Positions 43,890-52,659 of a stretch of 64,000 nt of DNA are shown here, one piece after another. The position numbers were made by a program, and so were the translations under genes. The stretch's first letter is position 1, and every line of letters begins with the position of its first letter. Source of the stretch: Curtobacterium sp. S6 (GTDB lineage Bacteria; Actinomycetota; Actinomycetes; Actinomycetales; Micrococcaceae); NCBI RefSeq assembly GCF_000710345.2, contig NZ_JHEL01000015.1, forward strand, positions 1,302,001 through 1,366,000. The letters are read 5' to 3'. The notes below the pieces were generated by a model. It worked only from the letters and a program-made list of their open reading frames with translations. It ran no database searches and was not told the DNA's origin.

Positions 43890-43919
43890 ATCTTATGCAG
43901 TTCTGCAAAAAGTGCACAA
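43890..43919 (-). promoter_or_regulatory. Promoter of the tetR-efflux operon
   Basis: On the minus strand TTGTGC (43914-43919) and TAAGAT (43890-43895) are 18 bases apart. Transcription would begin near the GTG start at 43883. Confidence 0.5.
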
Positions 43920-43929
43920 CTGCAGAACT
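43899..43929. promoter_or_regulatory. Operator of the efflux repressor
   Basis: AGTTCTGCA (43899-43907) and TGCAGAACT (43921-43929) form a perfect 9-bp inverted repeat with a 13-base spacer that contains AGTGCAC. It overlaps the -35 region and spacer of the promoter. Confidence 0.7.
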
Positions 43930-43986
43930 TGTGCGATTCGTCTCATTTAGTTTGGGTAGCTATACATAGGCTCCCGGAAGAGACGA

Positions 43987-44033
43987 CGAACGGCCGGTGC
44001 CCACCCTGGGATCGGGTGGGCACCGGCCGTTCG
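43987..44033. terminator. Hairpin after the flavin monooxygenase gene
   Basis: A 19-bp perfect stem (43987-44005 with 44015-44033) lies between the tetR promoter region and the end of the minus-strand monooxygenase gene. Confidence 0.75.
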
Positions 44034-44053
44034 TACAGCGAAGGCCCGGGCCG

Positions 44054-45541
44054 CTAGGAGCCGGCCACGGCCTTCTCCGCGGGACGCAGTGACTGTCCGC
44101 CCGCGGGAGCATCCGCCTCTTGGGTGAGGTCTCGTGCCTCGGTATCGGCGGTCGAGGGCATGCCCTCGTACGCGCCGCGATACGTGGCGGCGGGGTGTGC
44201 CTGGTCGATCTCCGTCCGGCCCTCGCCGAAGAGGTTCTCGCGGAAGGTCGACCCTTCGTAGGAGGTGCGGTAGCGCCCGCGCTTCTGCAACTCGGGGACC
44301 ACGAACTCGACGAAGTCCTCGAAGGAGCCCGGCGTGACGTGGTAGGCGAGGTTGATGCCGTCCAAACCGCCCTCGTCGATCCAGCGTTCCAGCTCGTCGG
44401 CCACCTTTTCCGGGCCCCCGACGATCACGTCGCCCATGCCGCCGATCGCGCAGTGCTTGGCGATCTCCTCGCGCGTCCACTCCTTGTCCTTGGACTGGAG
44501 CGTGAAGGGGGTCAGGAACGACTGGATCGAGTCGGTCTTGACGTAGTTCAAGACCTCGTCCTCGTCGAACTGGGAGAGGTCTAGCCCGGACCAACCGCCG
44601 ATGATCGCCTGCGAGGTTTCGGTGGACACGTACTGGAGGTAATCCTCGTACTTGGCCTGGGCCTTCTCGTCAGTTTCGTCGACGATCACGGACAGCATCG
44701 CAAAGATTTTGACGTCGTCACGGTCGCGGCCGGCGGCTTCGGCCTCGTCGCGGATCTTATCGGTCATGAAACGCGTCAGGTCGGGCCGCAGGCCGCCCAC
44801 GAACACGGCCTCCGCGTGGCGGCCGGCGAAGGCCTGCCCCCGAGATGAGGCGCCGGCCTGGAAGATCACGGGGGTTCGCTGCGGCGACGGGGCCGTCAGG
44901 GACGCGCCCGGAACCGAAAAGTACTTCCCCTGATGCTGAATCGGATGGACCTTGGCGGGGTCCGCGTACACGCCGGCCTCACGGTCGGCGACGACGGCGT
45001 CGTCCTCCCACGAGCCCTCCCACAGCTTGTAGCAAACGTCGAGGAACTCCTCGGCGATCTCGTAGCGGGTATCGTGTACGATCTGCCGCGGAAGCCCCTG
45101 GTTCTCCGCGGCGGACGGAAGATACGAGGTAACCACGTTGAAACCGACGCGGCCCTTGGTGAGGTGATCGAGCGTCGCGAACTTCCGGGCCAGGGTGTAG
45201 GGCTGCTCGTAGGTCACGGCGCTCGTGACGCCGAAGCCGAGGTGCTCGGTTACGGCCGCCATCGCGGAAATCTGCATGAAAGGGTCGTTGACCGGAACCT
45301 GCGCGCCGCCCCGGATGGAGGGCGCCGCGGAGTTGCGATAGATGTCGTAGATGCCCACGACATCGGCCAGGAACACGCCATCGAAGAGCCCCTTCTCGAG
45401 GGTCTTGGCGAGGTCCGTCCAATACTCCAGGGTGTTGTACTCGGTGGCCCGCGAGCGCGGGTGCCGCCAAAGGTCGAAGCTCTGGTGGCCCACGCACGTC
45501 ATATCGAAGGCGTTGATTGCGATGCGCTTCTTATCCGACAT
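44054..45541 (-). CDS. LLM-class flavin-dependent monooxygenase (NtaA/SnaA/DszA family)
   Basis: A 495-residue enzyme that uses reduced flavin and oxygen. The fold signature includes AINAFDMTCVGHQS near the start, TEHLGFGVTSAVTYEQPYTL and KGRVGFNVVTSYLPSAAENQ, the flavin-binding core of the family that includes nitrilotriacetate, dibenzothiophene sulfone and alkanesulfonate-like monooxygenases. ATG 45541 has an AAAGGA site six bases upstream. A SAM-IV-type riboswitch lies in the leader, linking the enzyme to sulfur or methionine supply; an organosulfur substrate is a reasonable inference. A flavin reductase is not adjacent. Confidence 0.88.
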   Translation of the reverse strand: MSDKKRIAINAFDMTCVGHQSFDLWRHPRSRATEYNTLEYWTDLAKTLEKGLFDGVFLADVVGIYDIYRNSAAPSIRGGAQVPVNDPFMQISAMAAVTEHLGFGVTSAVTYEQPYTLARKFATLDHLTKGRVGFNVVTSYLPSAAENQGLPRQIVHDTRYEIAEEFLDVCYKLWEGSWEDDAVVADREAGVYADPAKVHPIQHQGKYFSVPGASLTAPSPQRTPVIFQAGASSRGQAFAGRHAEAVFVGGLRPDLTRFMTDKIRDEAEAAGRDRDDVKIFAMLSVIVDETDEKAQAKYEDYLQYVSTETSQAIIGGWSGLDLSQFDEDEVLNYVKTDSIQSFLTPFTLQSKDKEWTREEIAKHCAIGGMGDVIVGGPEKVADELERWIDEGGLDGINLAYHVTPGSFEDFVEFVVPELQKRGRYRTSYEGSTFRENLFGEGRTEIDQAHPAATYRGAYEGMPSTADTEARDLTQEADAPAGGQSLRPAEKAVAGS

Positions 45542-45682
45542 CGGGAGTCCTTTCGGTGCCTGGATCGTCTCCATGGTCTCCGCGTGCCCGAGCCTTGCGC
45601 CCAACTCCCCGGTGTCGGGATGGATCGACGCAAACATTCACACGGTGGCGCCGATTAACGCGCCGTACTTGCTGTGCCGCCT

Positions 45683-45790
45683 GAGTTGTAAGGCCGACGG
45701 AGCCCGATCATCATCTGGGGCACCCCGCTACGGGAGAGGGTTGCCGCCCAACCAGCCAGAGCTTTGCGTTGGGTCTCTTGATCTTCGCGG
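45683..45790 (-). promoter_or_regulatory. SAM-IV-type riboswitch
   Basis: On the minus strand the order GATCAAGAG, ACCCAAC...GGTTGGG, CGGCAACCC, GGGGTGCCCC and GATGATGATC matches the SAM-IV (SAM-I/IV clan) core. The P1 ends GATCA (complement of 45779-45783) and TGATC (complement of 45706-45710) pair. P2 is CCCAAC with GTTGGG. The RNA lies about 140 bases before the monooxygenase start. The expression platform is not clear; a GGCGCG/CGGCGCC hairpin follows the core. Confidence 0.8.
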
Positions 45791-45878
45791 TCCAGCTTAG
45801 GGGCGTGTGAAGGCCTCAACCAGAAGATGTGGGACTGTTACCGACGTTGCGCCGTGTGACAACCGGCCTCAGAGTCTC

Positions 45879-46649
45879 CTACGCTCCGCGGAAGCGCGGG
45901 GGGCGTTTCTCTTGGAAGGCCGTGAAGCCTTCGGCGTAGTCCTCGGTCGAGCACAGCCTCGCCTGCTCGCCGGATTCGGCGGCCATCGACTCCCACAGCC
46001 CGGCCTTTCCGTCGCGCAGCTGAGCCACCAGCGCCTTCGAGGCCATGTACGCCTGGGTCGCGCCGCGAGCCACGCGGTTCACCCGCTCCATCGTGAAGTC
46101 GAGCAACTCGTCGGGGCCCACCGACCGTGAGAACAGCCCGGCGGTGACGGCTTCGGCGCCGCTCATCATCTCGCCGGTGTAGATCAGATCGAGGGTTCGG
46201 TGCGCGCCGAGGCGCTCGTAGAACAGGGCGTGCCCGCCCGAATCGAGGGTCGCGCCGAGGTTCGCGAAGGGCGATCCGACCTTGGCGTTCTCGGCGACGT
46301 AGACGACGTCGGTCGCGATTGCCAAGCCTAGGCCGACCCCGAGGCAGGCCCCATGAACCGCGGCGAAGGTCGGCGCCGGAAAGGCAGCCATCTGGCGAAA
46401 AAGCGACATAGCGCGCTGGCCGAGGTAGGCGTCGACGTCGTCGTGAGCGGGGTCCACGGCGGAAATATCTCGGCCCGCGCAGAAACCCCTGCCCTCGCCG
46501 CGAAGCACCAGCGCCCGCACGTCGGCGCGTTCGGCCTTCAGGTATGCCTCGGACAGTTCCCCGAGATCGTCCGCGTTCAGGGCATTGAGCTTGGCGGGTG
46601 CGTTCAGCACCACCTCGGCAATATCGTTCGAAATGGTCAGGTCGATCAC
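45879..46649 (-). CDS. paaG: Enoyl-CoA hydratase/isomerase of the phenylacetate pathway (PaaG-like)
   Basis: A 256-residue crotonase-fold enzyme. GRGFCAGRDIS supplies the oxyanion-hole region and FANLGATLDSGGHALFYERLG contains the catalytic acid. In the pathway PaaG converts the ring epoxide of phenylacetyl-CoA to the oxepin. Assignment to PaaG rather than PaaF rests on position directly downstream of paaE and on the DSGG motif. It is the last gene of the paaABCDE operon, 27 bases after paaE. A second crotonase gene lies at 62742. Confidence 0.75.
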   Translation of the reverse strand: MIDLTISNDIAEVVLNAPAKLNALNADDLGELSEAYLKAERADVRALVLRGEGRGFCAGRDISAVDPAHDDVDAYLGQRAMSLFRQMAAFPAPTFAAVHGACLGVGLGLAIATDVVYVAENAKVGSPFANLGATLDSGGHALFYERLGAHRTLDLIYTGEMMSGAEAVTAGLFSRSVGPDELLDFTMERVNRVARGATQAYMASKALVAQLRDGKAGLWESMAAESGEQARLCSTEDYAEGFTAFQEKRPPRFRGA

Positions 46650-46676
46650 GGGGGATCCTTCCGGAAGCGTGGTGGT

Positions 46677-47879
46677 TTAGGCGTCGTAGTCGACTTCGAG
46701 GCCATCGCCGGTGGGTCGGGTTTGGCAGGTCAGCACATAACCGGCCTCGACCTCGTCTTTTTCGAGGGCGAAGTTCTCCTCCATCGTGAAGTCGCCGCGG
46801 ACGACTTTCGCGCGGCACGTTCCGCAGACGCCCCCGGCGCACGCGAACGGGACGTCCGGGCGCACGCGCAGGGCCGCGTTGAGCACGGTCTCCTGGGCGT
46901 CTTGGGGCGTGTCCACGGTTCCGGTATTGCCGTCGAGGGTGAAGGTGATCTGGAAATTCTTGCCCGCGGGGTCGGCCTTGACCTCTCGACCGCTCTGACC
47001 GGCGGGCTTCTCGGGCCTTCCGGTCGTGAAGAGCTCGAAGCGGACCGAGTCCTCGGAGACCTTCCGCTCCCCCAGGGCGTCCCGGCACAGCTGAACCAGC
47101 TCGAACGGCCCGCACAGGAACCATTCGTCGACCGTGTCGACCTGGATCACGCGATCCAACAGTTCCTCGAGCTTCTCGGGGTCGATCCTGCCGGACATCA
47201 ACGGGGAAATCCGTTGCTCCCGCGAGAGTACGTGGTGAACCGCGAAGCGGGCCGGGTACTTGTCTTTGAGGTCCCCTAGCTCCTCGGCGAACATCACGTC
47301 CATGGCGGAACGGTTCGCGTACACCAGGTCGAAGGTCGTGCTCGGCGAGGCCGCGAGGAGCGAGCGCGCGATCGCCATGATCGGGGTGATGCCCGAGCCG
47401 GCGGCGACGGCCACGACGTGCGCATTCGGCGCCTTGCTCACCTCTTGACGGGCCACCTGTTCCGGGTGGTTCATCGAGGTCAGGCGCGTGGACTTGGAGG
47501 TGAACGCACCCTGCGGGTTCATGACCTCGAGCTCGTCGCCGACCGTCAGCTGCTCATTGGCCCAGGTGGAAAACGTTCCGCCCATGTCCTTCTTGATCGC
47601 GACGCGGATCTCCCCCGGTCGGGGTTCGGCACAGATCGAGTACGACCGGCGCACCTCGCGGCCGTCGATCTCGGCCCGCAGTGCCACGTATTGCCCGGGC
47701 AGGTAGTCGTAATCCTCCACCAGGTCCGTCGGAACGCCGAAGGTGACCTCGACGGATTCCTGGGTCAGCTTGCGCACCCCGGTCACGGGCAGGCGGTTGA
47801 AGGTGGCCCGGCGGCGTCCGCTCGGGACGGCGTCGCCGTCGGTGGGTGCCGGGGTCTGGGCGGTGGGGGCATTGCTCAT
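46677..47879 (-). CDS. paaE: 1,2-phenylacetyl-CoA epoxidase reductase subunit
   Basis: The 400-residue electron-transfer component of the epoxidase. A ferredoxin-NADP reductase half (FAD-binding RRSYSICAEPRPGEIRVAIK; NAD-binding AAGSGITPIMAIARSLL) is followed by a plant-type 2Fe-2S ferredoxin with CAGGVCGTCRAKV and a last Cys in YVLTCQT. It passes electrons from NADPH to the diiron subunit PaaA. The start is one base after paaD. The N terminus carries a short polar extension. Confidence 0.92.
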   Translation of the reverse strand: MSNAPTAQTPAPTDGDAVPSGRRRATFNRLPVTGVRKLTQESVEVTFGVPTDLVEDYDYLPGQYVALRAEIDGREVRRSYSICAEPRPGEIRVAIKKDMGGTFSTWANEQLTVGDELEVMNPQGAFTSKSTRLTSMNHPEQVARQEVSKAPNAHVVAVAAGSGITPIMAIARSLLAASPSTTFDLVYANRSAMDVMFAEELGDLKDKYPARFAVHHVLSREQRISPLMSGRIDPEKLEELLDRVIQVDTVDEWFLCGPFELVQLCRDALGERKVSEDSVRFELFTTGRPEKPAGQSGREVKADPAGKNFQITFTLDGNTGTVDTPQDAQETVLNAALRVRPDVPFACAGGVCGTCRAKVVRGDFTMEENFALEKDEVEAGYVLTCQTRPTGDGLEVDYDA

Positions 47880-47880
47880 G

Positions 47881-48465
47881 TCAGTGAACCTTGAAGTAGT
47901 CGAAGGGCTCGAGGCACTCGGAACAGACCCAGAGGGCCTTGCACGAGGTCGATCCGAAGCGGGTCATCTCGCGGGTCTTGAGGGACCCGCAGTGGGGGCA
48001 TTTGACCGAGAGAGTCAGCCGGACCGGACCACCGTTATGGCCCGGGGCGGTGTTTCCGCTCGGTGGCGCGATGCCGTATTCGGCGAGCTTGTCGCGGCCC
48101 GCAGGGCTCATCCAGTCCGTGGTCCACGCGGGTCGCAGGACTTTTTCCACGCGCACCGATCCGTAACCCGCGGCGGTCGCGACGGCCACGACGTCGTCGG
48201 CCATGGTGTCCATCGCGGGGCATCCGGAATAGGTCGGGGTGATCACGACGACGGCCTCCGCCCCCTCGACGTAGGCGTCCCGCAGGACCCCCAAGTCGGA
48301 AAGGGTCAAGACCGGGATCTCGGGATCGCACACGGTCGCCGCGAGGTCCCACAGGGCGGCGTCCGCGGGCGCCTCGGGGCGGCGGGACGGGCCCAGCGGC
48401 AGCGGCCGGGCGAGGCCGGCGGCGTCGCGGTCCGGGGCGGTGTGGACGGTGGTGTTCACGGTCAT
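47881..48465 (-). CDS. paaD: 1,2-phenylacetyl-CoA epoxidase subunit PaaD
   Basis: A 194-residue protein with a DUF59/MIP18-like fold (VCDPEIPVLTLSDLGVLRDA and TYSGCPAMDTM) and a C-terminal zinc-finger-like segment (CPHCGS plus CSECLEPFDYFKV). PaaD is required for epoxidase activity and is thought to help iron-sulfur assembly on PaaE. ATG 48465 overlaps the paaC stop. Confidence 0.92.
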   Translation of the reverse strand: MTVNTTVHTAPDRDAAGLARPLPLGPSRRPEAPADAALWDLAATVCDPEIPVLTLSDLGVLRDAYVEGAEAVVVITPTYSGCPAMDTMADDVVAVATAAGYGSVRVEKVLRPAWTTDWMSPAGRDKLAEYGIAPPSGNTAPGHNGGPVRLTLSVKCPHCGSLKTREMTRFGSTSCKALWVCSECLEPFDYFKVH

Positions 48466-49301
48466 CACCAGGTTGCGCCGGGGTGTTGCCTGGCCAGCGA
48501 CTGCATCTCCGCCAGGATGTATCCGCGGTACTCGGAGTACGCTCCGTCGCGCAGCTCGGGGGAAAGCCGCGCTTGGGCGACCTCCGGAACATCCAGCTCG
48601 GCCTCGGCCAGGACGGCCTCGATCGAACGCATGGTCGGTTCTTTGAGGCTCGAGGGGCGAACCGCCACGCCGTCGAGCCGGTCGAGGAGATCGTCGTCCG
48701 TGAAGAGTTCTTCGATGTAGGGCCACATGTACGTCAGCCCTTCCCCGACGCGTCGCTTGGATTCGTCGGTGCCCAAGCCCAGACGAAGGATCCACTGCGA
48801 GGCATGGTCGACGTGGTATTCGACCTCCTTGACGGCCTTATCCGCGATGGCCGCGAGCGTCGAGTCGGTCGACCGCTGCAACGCGGTGTACAGGTGGTAC
48901 TGGTACATCGAGAAGATCAGCTGGCGCGCGATCGTCTGCCCGAAGTCACCGTTTTCCTGCTCGACCAGGCGGCAGGACCGGAACTCCTCTTCCGTTCGGA
49001 AATACGCGAGGTCGTCCTCGCTCTTTCCCCAGGCCGAACCGGCATAGGTCAGCAGGAATCGGGCATGTCCCATGAGGTCCAGCGCGATGTTGGACATCGC
49101 GATGTCCTCCTCGAGTTCCGGAGCGCGGGCGATCCACCAACCGAGACGCTGGGAGAGCATGAGGGCGTCGTCGCCCAAGCGCAGGGCGTACTCAGCCACG
49201 GGTTCGGGCGCCGTGGCCCCGGACGAGGCGATCTCTTCGGCGCTGATGGATTCTCCGGCGCTGATCTTGGTGGCCGACTCGTGGGAAGCAAAGGCACTCA
49301 C
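48465..49301 (-). CDS. paaC: 1,2-phenylacetyl-CoA epoxidase subunit PaaC
   Basis: A 278-residue structural subunit of the epoxidase, a ferritin-like helical bundle related to PaaA but without a full metal site. Recognisable stretches are LGDDALMLSQRLGWW, NIALDLMGHARFLLTYAG and EVEYHVDHASQWILRLG. The GTG start at 49301 overlaps the paaB stop (GTGA). It pairs with PaaA in the catalytic core. Confidence 0.92.
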   Translation of the reverse strand: MSAFASHESATKISAGESISAEEIASSGATAPEPVAEYALRLGDDALMLSQRLGWWIARAPELEEDIAMSNIALDLMGHARFLLTYAGSAWGKSEDDLAYFRTEEEFRSCRLVEQENGDFGQTIARQLIFSMYQYHLYTALQRSTDSTLAAIADKAVKEVEYHVDHASQWILRLGLGTDESKRRVGEGLTYMWPYIEELFTDDDLLDRLDGVAVRPSSLKEPTMRSIEAVLAEAELDVPEVAQARLSPELRDGAYSEYRGYILAEMQSLARQHPGATW

Positions 49302-49606
49302 AGGTGTTTCACCCCTTCGGACTTGGTGTAATACGTCGCGTGGCGGTAAGCCTTGCCCTGTGCCGACTCGAAATAGCCGCCCTTGGAATCCGGATCCGAC
49401 GCCGTGATGGCATCGGCCTCGACGACCCACACGCTCGTTCCTTCGTTGCGGCGGGTGTATAGATCCCGAGCGTTGCGCACGGCCATGGTCGCGTCCGGGG
49501 CGTGCAGGGAGCCCGCATGAACGTGAGACAACCCGCGGGAGGATCGAACGAAGACCTCCCAGAGCGGCCACGCGTGAGCTTGGTGGTTTTCGGTGTTCTC
49601 GCTCAT
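49298..49606 (-). CDS. paaB: 1,2-phenylacetyl-CoA epoxidase subunit PaaB
   Basis: A 102-residue subunit that bridges PaaAC dimers. It begins with [20 protein letters not shown], characteristic of PaaB, and includes [17 protein letters not shown]. The ATG overlaps the paaA stop (ATGA). Confidence 0.93.
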   Translation of the reverse strand: MSENTENHQAHAWPLWEVFVRSSRGLSHVHAGSLHAPDATMAVRNARDLYTRRNEGTSVWVVEADAITASDPDSKGGYFESAQGKAYRHATYYTKSEGVKHL

Positions 49607-50619
49607 GCGGTCGCTCCGATCAGTTGGGCCGCGGGGCGCGGCCGGTCGGTGGATGATTCGTTCTGATGCGTGGCCGAGGCCATCGCCTGGCGCTCGGCGT
49701 AGGCGGCGGCCGCCTCGCGCACCCAGGCGCCGTTCTCGTGCGCTTCGCGCCGGCGCTTCATGCGCTGGACGCTGCAGGGGCCGCGGCCCTTGATGACGGA
49801 CATGAACTCCTCCCAGTCGAGCTCGCCGTAGTCGTAGTGGCCGCGCTCCTCGTTCCACGCCAGATCGGGATCCGGCAGGCTCAGCCCCAGGGCCTCGGCC
49901 TGCGGGACGATCATGTCCACGAAACGCTGGCGGAGCTCGTCATTAGAAAAACGCTTGATATTCCAGGCCATCGACTGTTGCGAGTTCGGCGAGTCTCCGT
50001 CCGGGGGCCCGAACATTTGCAGGGCCGGCCCGTAGAAACGATTGACGGCCTCCTGAGCCATCTTCTTCTGGGCCTCGGTCCCGTGGGAGAGCTCGTAGAG
50101 AATCTCCCAGCCCTGCCGCTGATGGAAGGATTCTTCCTTGCAGATGCGGACCATCGCGCGGCCGTAGGGACCGTAGGAGGCCCGGCACAAGGGCACCTGA
50201 TTGCAGATCGCCGCGCCGTCCACGAGCCACCCGATGGCACCCATATCCGCCCAGGTCCGGGCGGGGTAATTAAAGATCGAGGAGTACTTGGCGCGGCCAC
50301 TGAGCAATTGCTCGTTGAGCTCGGAGCGCGGCGTCCCGAGGGTCTCCGCCGCGGAATAGAGGTACAGGCCGTGACCCGCCTCGTCTTGAACCTTGGCCAT
50401 GAGGATCGACTTGCGCTTGAGGCTCGGGGCCCGGGTGATCCAATTGGCCTCGGGCTGCATACCGATGATTTCGGAGTGGGCGTGCTGCGAGACCTGGCGG
50501 GTCAGCGTCTTGCGATAGTCCGCGGGCATCCAATCGCGGGGTTCCACGCGGGAATCCTCCGCGATCAGGGCGTCGAAGTGTTCCTGTCCCTGGGCGACGG
50601 CGTCGTCTGTGGTGGTCAT
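49603..50619 (-). CDS. paaA: 1,2-phenylacetyl-CoA epoxidase catalytic subunit PaaA
   Basis: The diiron oxygenase subunit (338 residues) that forms the ring epoxide of phenylacetyl-CoA. Metal ligands lie in [13 protein letters not shown] and [15 protein letters not shown], the E(x)nExxH pattern of ferritin-like monooxygenases. The C-terminal tail is Ala- and Gln-rich. It is the first gene of the operon; a GGAGGGACGTC site precedes the ATG and a PaaR-type box (50643-50658) lies in the promoter. Confidence 0.95.
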   Translation of the reverse strand: MTTTDDAVAQGQEHFDALIAEDSRVEPRDWMPADYRKTLTRQVSQHAHSEIIGMQPEANWITRAPSLKRKSILMAKVQDEAGHGLYLYSAAETLGTPRSELNEQLLSGRAKYSSIFNYPARTWADMGAIGWLVDGAAICNQVPLCRASYGPYGRAMVRICKEESFHQRQGWEILYELSHGTEAQKKMAQEAVNRFYGPALQMFGPPDGDSPNSQQSMAWNIKRFSNDELRQRFVDMIVPQAEALGLSLPDPDLAWNEERGHYDYGELDWEEFMSVIKGRGPCSVQRMKRRREAHENGAWVREAAAAYAERQAMASATHQNESSTDRPRPAAQLIGATA

Positions 50620-50642
50620 GACGTCCCTCCAAATGAATAATT

Positions 50643-50658
50643 ACCGAACGTTCGTTCA
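50643..50658. promoter_or_regulatory. PaaR-type operator before paaA
   Basis: ACCGAACGTTCGTTCA is an imperfect palindrome that shares CCGAACGTTCG with the site before paaZ. Together with the site at 50733 it controls the divergent paaABCDE and paaI-paaK promoters. Confidence 0.7.
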
Positions 50659-50732
50659 GGATATCGGCAGGACATGTGGCCGTCAACACAACATCCCCAT
50701 TTGACAGAGGGTGCCCATTAACGATTCCCTAC

Positions 50733-50746
50733 TGACCATTCGGTCA
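50733..50746. promoter_or_regulatory. Second PaaR-type operator before paaI
   Basis: TGACCATTCGGTCA carries the outer TGACC/GGTCA half-sites. It lies 20 bases before the paaI start and abuts a TATATT box. Confidence 0.55.
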
Positions 50747-50766
50747 TATATTGTGAGGAGCACAAC

Positions 50767-51177
50767 ATGCCGCAACATCCGGTGCTAACCAACGACCGCA
50801 CGGCTCAGTGGCTGGGGATCCGCGTCCATCGGGCCGATGACGGCCACGCGGTCATCAGCATGACCTTGAGGGAGGAGATGCTCAATGGTTTCGGCATCGC
50901 CCACGGAGGCATGGTGTTCTCCCTGGCAGACACGTGCTTTGCCATGGCCTGCAACGATCCCGAGGGCGACGGAAGCACGATCACCGTGGCCCAAGGGGTG
51001 GACATCAACTTCATCAGCTCCGGCTCGCTCGGCCAGGAACTGACCGCCGAGGCACGAGAGGTTGCCCGCATGGGAAGGAGCGGAATCTACGACATCACCG
51101 TCACCGCCGACGATGGCGCCGTCCTGGCCCTCTTCCGCGGTCGCAGCCGGACCATCCCCCACCGTCAGAAAGCGTGA
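50767..51177 (+). CDS. paaI: Phenylacetate-pathway hotdog thioesterase PaaI
   Basis: A 136-residue hotdog thioesterase with NGFGIAHGGMVFSLADTCFA, the PaaI pattern with its catalytic Asp after the HGG turn. PaaI is thought to release CoA from dead-end ring-hydroxylated acyl-CoA products. A GAGGAG site precedes the ATG. paaK begins 5 bases after the stop, so the two are co-transcribed. A paralogous hotdog gene lies at 55584. Confidence 0.88.
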   Translation: MPQHPVLTNDRTAQWLGIRVHRADDGHAVISMTLREEMLNGFGIAHGGMVFSLADTCFAMACNDPEGDGSTITVAQGVDINFISSGSLGQELTAEAREVARMGRSGIYDITVTADDGAVLALFRGRSRTIPHRQKA

Positions 51178-51182
51178 ATCCC

Positions 51183-52523
51183 ATGACCACCTGTTCCATC
51201 GAGAACCCCTACGCCCCCGTCGCTTCCGAGGATCCCGGTCGGCCAGATCCGGAAGAGCTCATGAACCGCGAGGAGATCGAGGCGCTCCAGTTCGCCCGCC
51301 TCAAGTGGACGATTCACCACGCGTACGAAAACGTACCGGCCTACCGCGAGCTCTACGACGAGCACGGCGTCCACCCGCGCGACTTCCAGAAGCTGGATGA
51401 CCTCCAGAAATTTCCCTATACCGACAAGGAATTCCTGCGCAAGGCGTATCCGTTCAAGTCCTTCGCCGTGCCCATGAGCGAGGTCCGACGCATCCACGCT
51501 TCCTCCGGGACCACCGGGCTACCCACGGTGGTCGGATACACCGATAACGACCTGAATACCTGGGGCCGTCTCGTCGCGCGGTGCCTGCGTTTTTCCGGGG
51601 TCAAGCCCGGCGAGAAGATCCACAACGCCTACGGCTACGGCCTCTTCACGGGCGGGCTCGGGGCCCACTACGGCGCCGAGAAGCTGGGCTGCGCCGTGAT
51701 TCCGATGTCCGGCGGGCAGACCGAGAAGCAGGTCCAGCTGATCCAGGACTTCGAGCCCGAGGCGATCCTCGCGACCCCGACGTACCTCCTCGCGATCGCG
51801 GACGGCTTCCGAGCGGCCGGGCTGGACCCGCGCGAGACCTCCCTCAAGCACGCGGTTCTGGGCGCCGAGCCGTGGACCGACGAGATGCGCCGCGAGATCG
51901 AGCGGACCTTCGACATCACCGCGTGCGACATCTACGGCCTCTCCGAGGTCATGGGACCCGGCGTGGCCGGCGAATCCGAGGAGTCGCACGACGGGTCCCA
52001 CATCTGGGAAGACCACTTCCGGCCGGAGATCATCGACCCGTTCGACGACCGCATCTGCGACCTCGGCGAACCCGGCGAGTTGGTCTTCACCTCCCTCACC
52101 AAGGAGGCCCTGCCCATCATCCGTTACCGGACCCACGACCTCACCCGCCTGCTGCCCGGCACGACCCGTCCCGGTCACCGTCGCATGGGCCGCATCACCG
52201 GCAGGTCCGACGACATGATCATCTTGCGCGGGGTGAACCTCTTCCCCTCGCAGATCGAGGAGCTGGCCCTCCAGATGCCTACTCTGGCGCCACATTTCAC
52301 CCTGGAGATCACCCGCCCGGATCGCATGGATCAGATGACGATTCACATCGAACGCCGCGAAGAGGCCAGCCGCCCGGACGCGATCGAGGACGGCAAAAAA
52401 CTCCTGATGGAGATCAAGACCAAGATCGGCTCGACCGCGATGATCGACATCGCCGAACCCGGCACGCTCGCGCGATCTTCCGGAAAGATCCGACGCATTT
52501 ACGACCACCGCAACAAGCAGTAA
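51183..52523 (+). CDS. paaK: Phenylacetate-CoA ligase
   Basis: Activates phenylacetate to phenylacetyl-CoA, the entry step of the pathway. The 446-residue adenylating enzyme has the P-loop SSGTTGLPTVVGYT, the AYGYGLFTGGLGAHYG substrate region and the C-terminal RSDDMIILRGVNLFPSQIEE. The size matches PaaK rather than longer acyl-CoA synthetases. A strong terminator follows before paaR. Confidence 0.95.
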   Translation: MTTCSIENPYAPVASEDPGRPDPEELMNREEIEALQFARLKWTIHHAYENVPAYRELYDEHGVHPRDFQKLDDLQKFPYTDKEFLRKAYPFKSFAVPMSEVRRIHASSGTTGLPTVVGYTDNDLNTWGRLVARCLRFSGVKPGEKIHNAYGYGLFTGGLGAHYGAEKLGCAVIPMSGGQTEKQVQLIQDFEPEAILATPTYLLAIADGFRAAGLDPRETSLKHAVLGAEPWTDEMRREIERTFDITACDIYGLSEVMGPGVAGESEESHDGSHIWEDHFRPEIIDPFDDRICDLGEPGELVFTSLTKEALPIIRYRTHDLTRLLPGTTRPGHRRMGRITGRSDDMIILRGVNLFPSQIEELALQMPTLAPHFTLEITRPDRMDQMTIHIERREEASRPDAIEDGKKLLMEIKTKIGSTAMIDIAEPGTLARSSGKIRRIYDHRNKQ

Positions 52524-52533
52524 CCCGAGGTAT

Positions 52534-52579
52534 CGACGACGCCCCGGCCCGGTGACGCTCTCGGGCCGGGGCGTCGTCG
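52534..52579 (+). terminator. Terminator of paaIK
   Basis: An 18-bp stem (52534-52551 with 52562-52579) begins about ten bases after the paaK stop. Confidence 0.8.
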
Positions 52580-52659
52580 TGTGTGATGGGCGCTATCCCG
52601 CGCGAATCAGACCCTCGGGTACCCTCAACACGGACCCTTTGACGAAAGCCGAGTACGCC

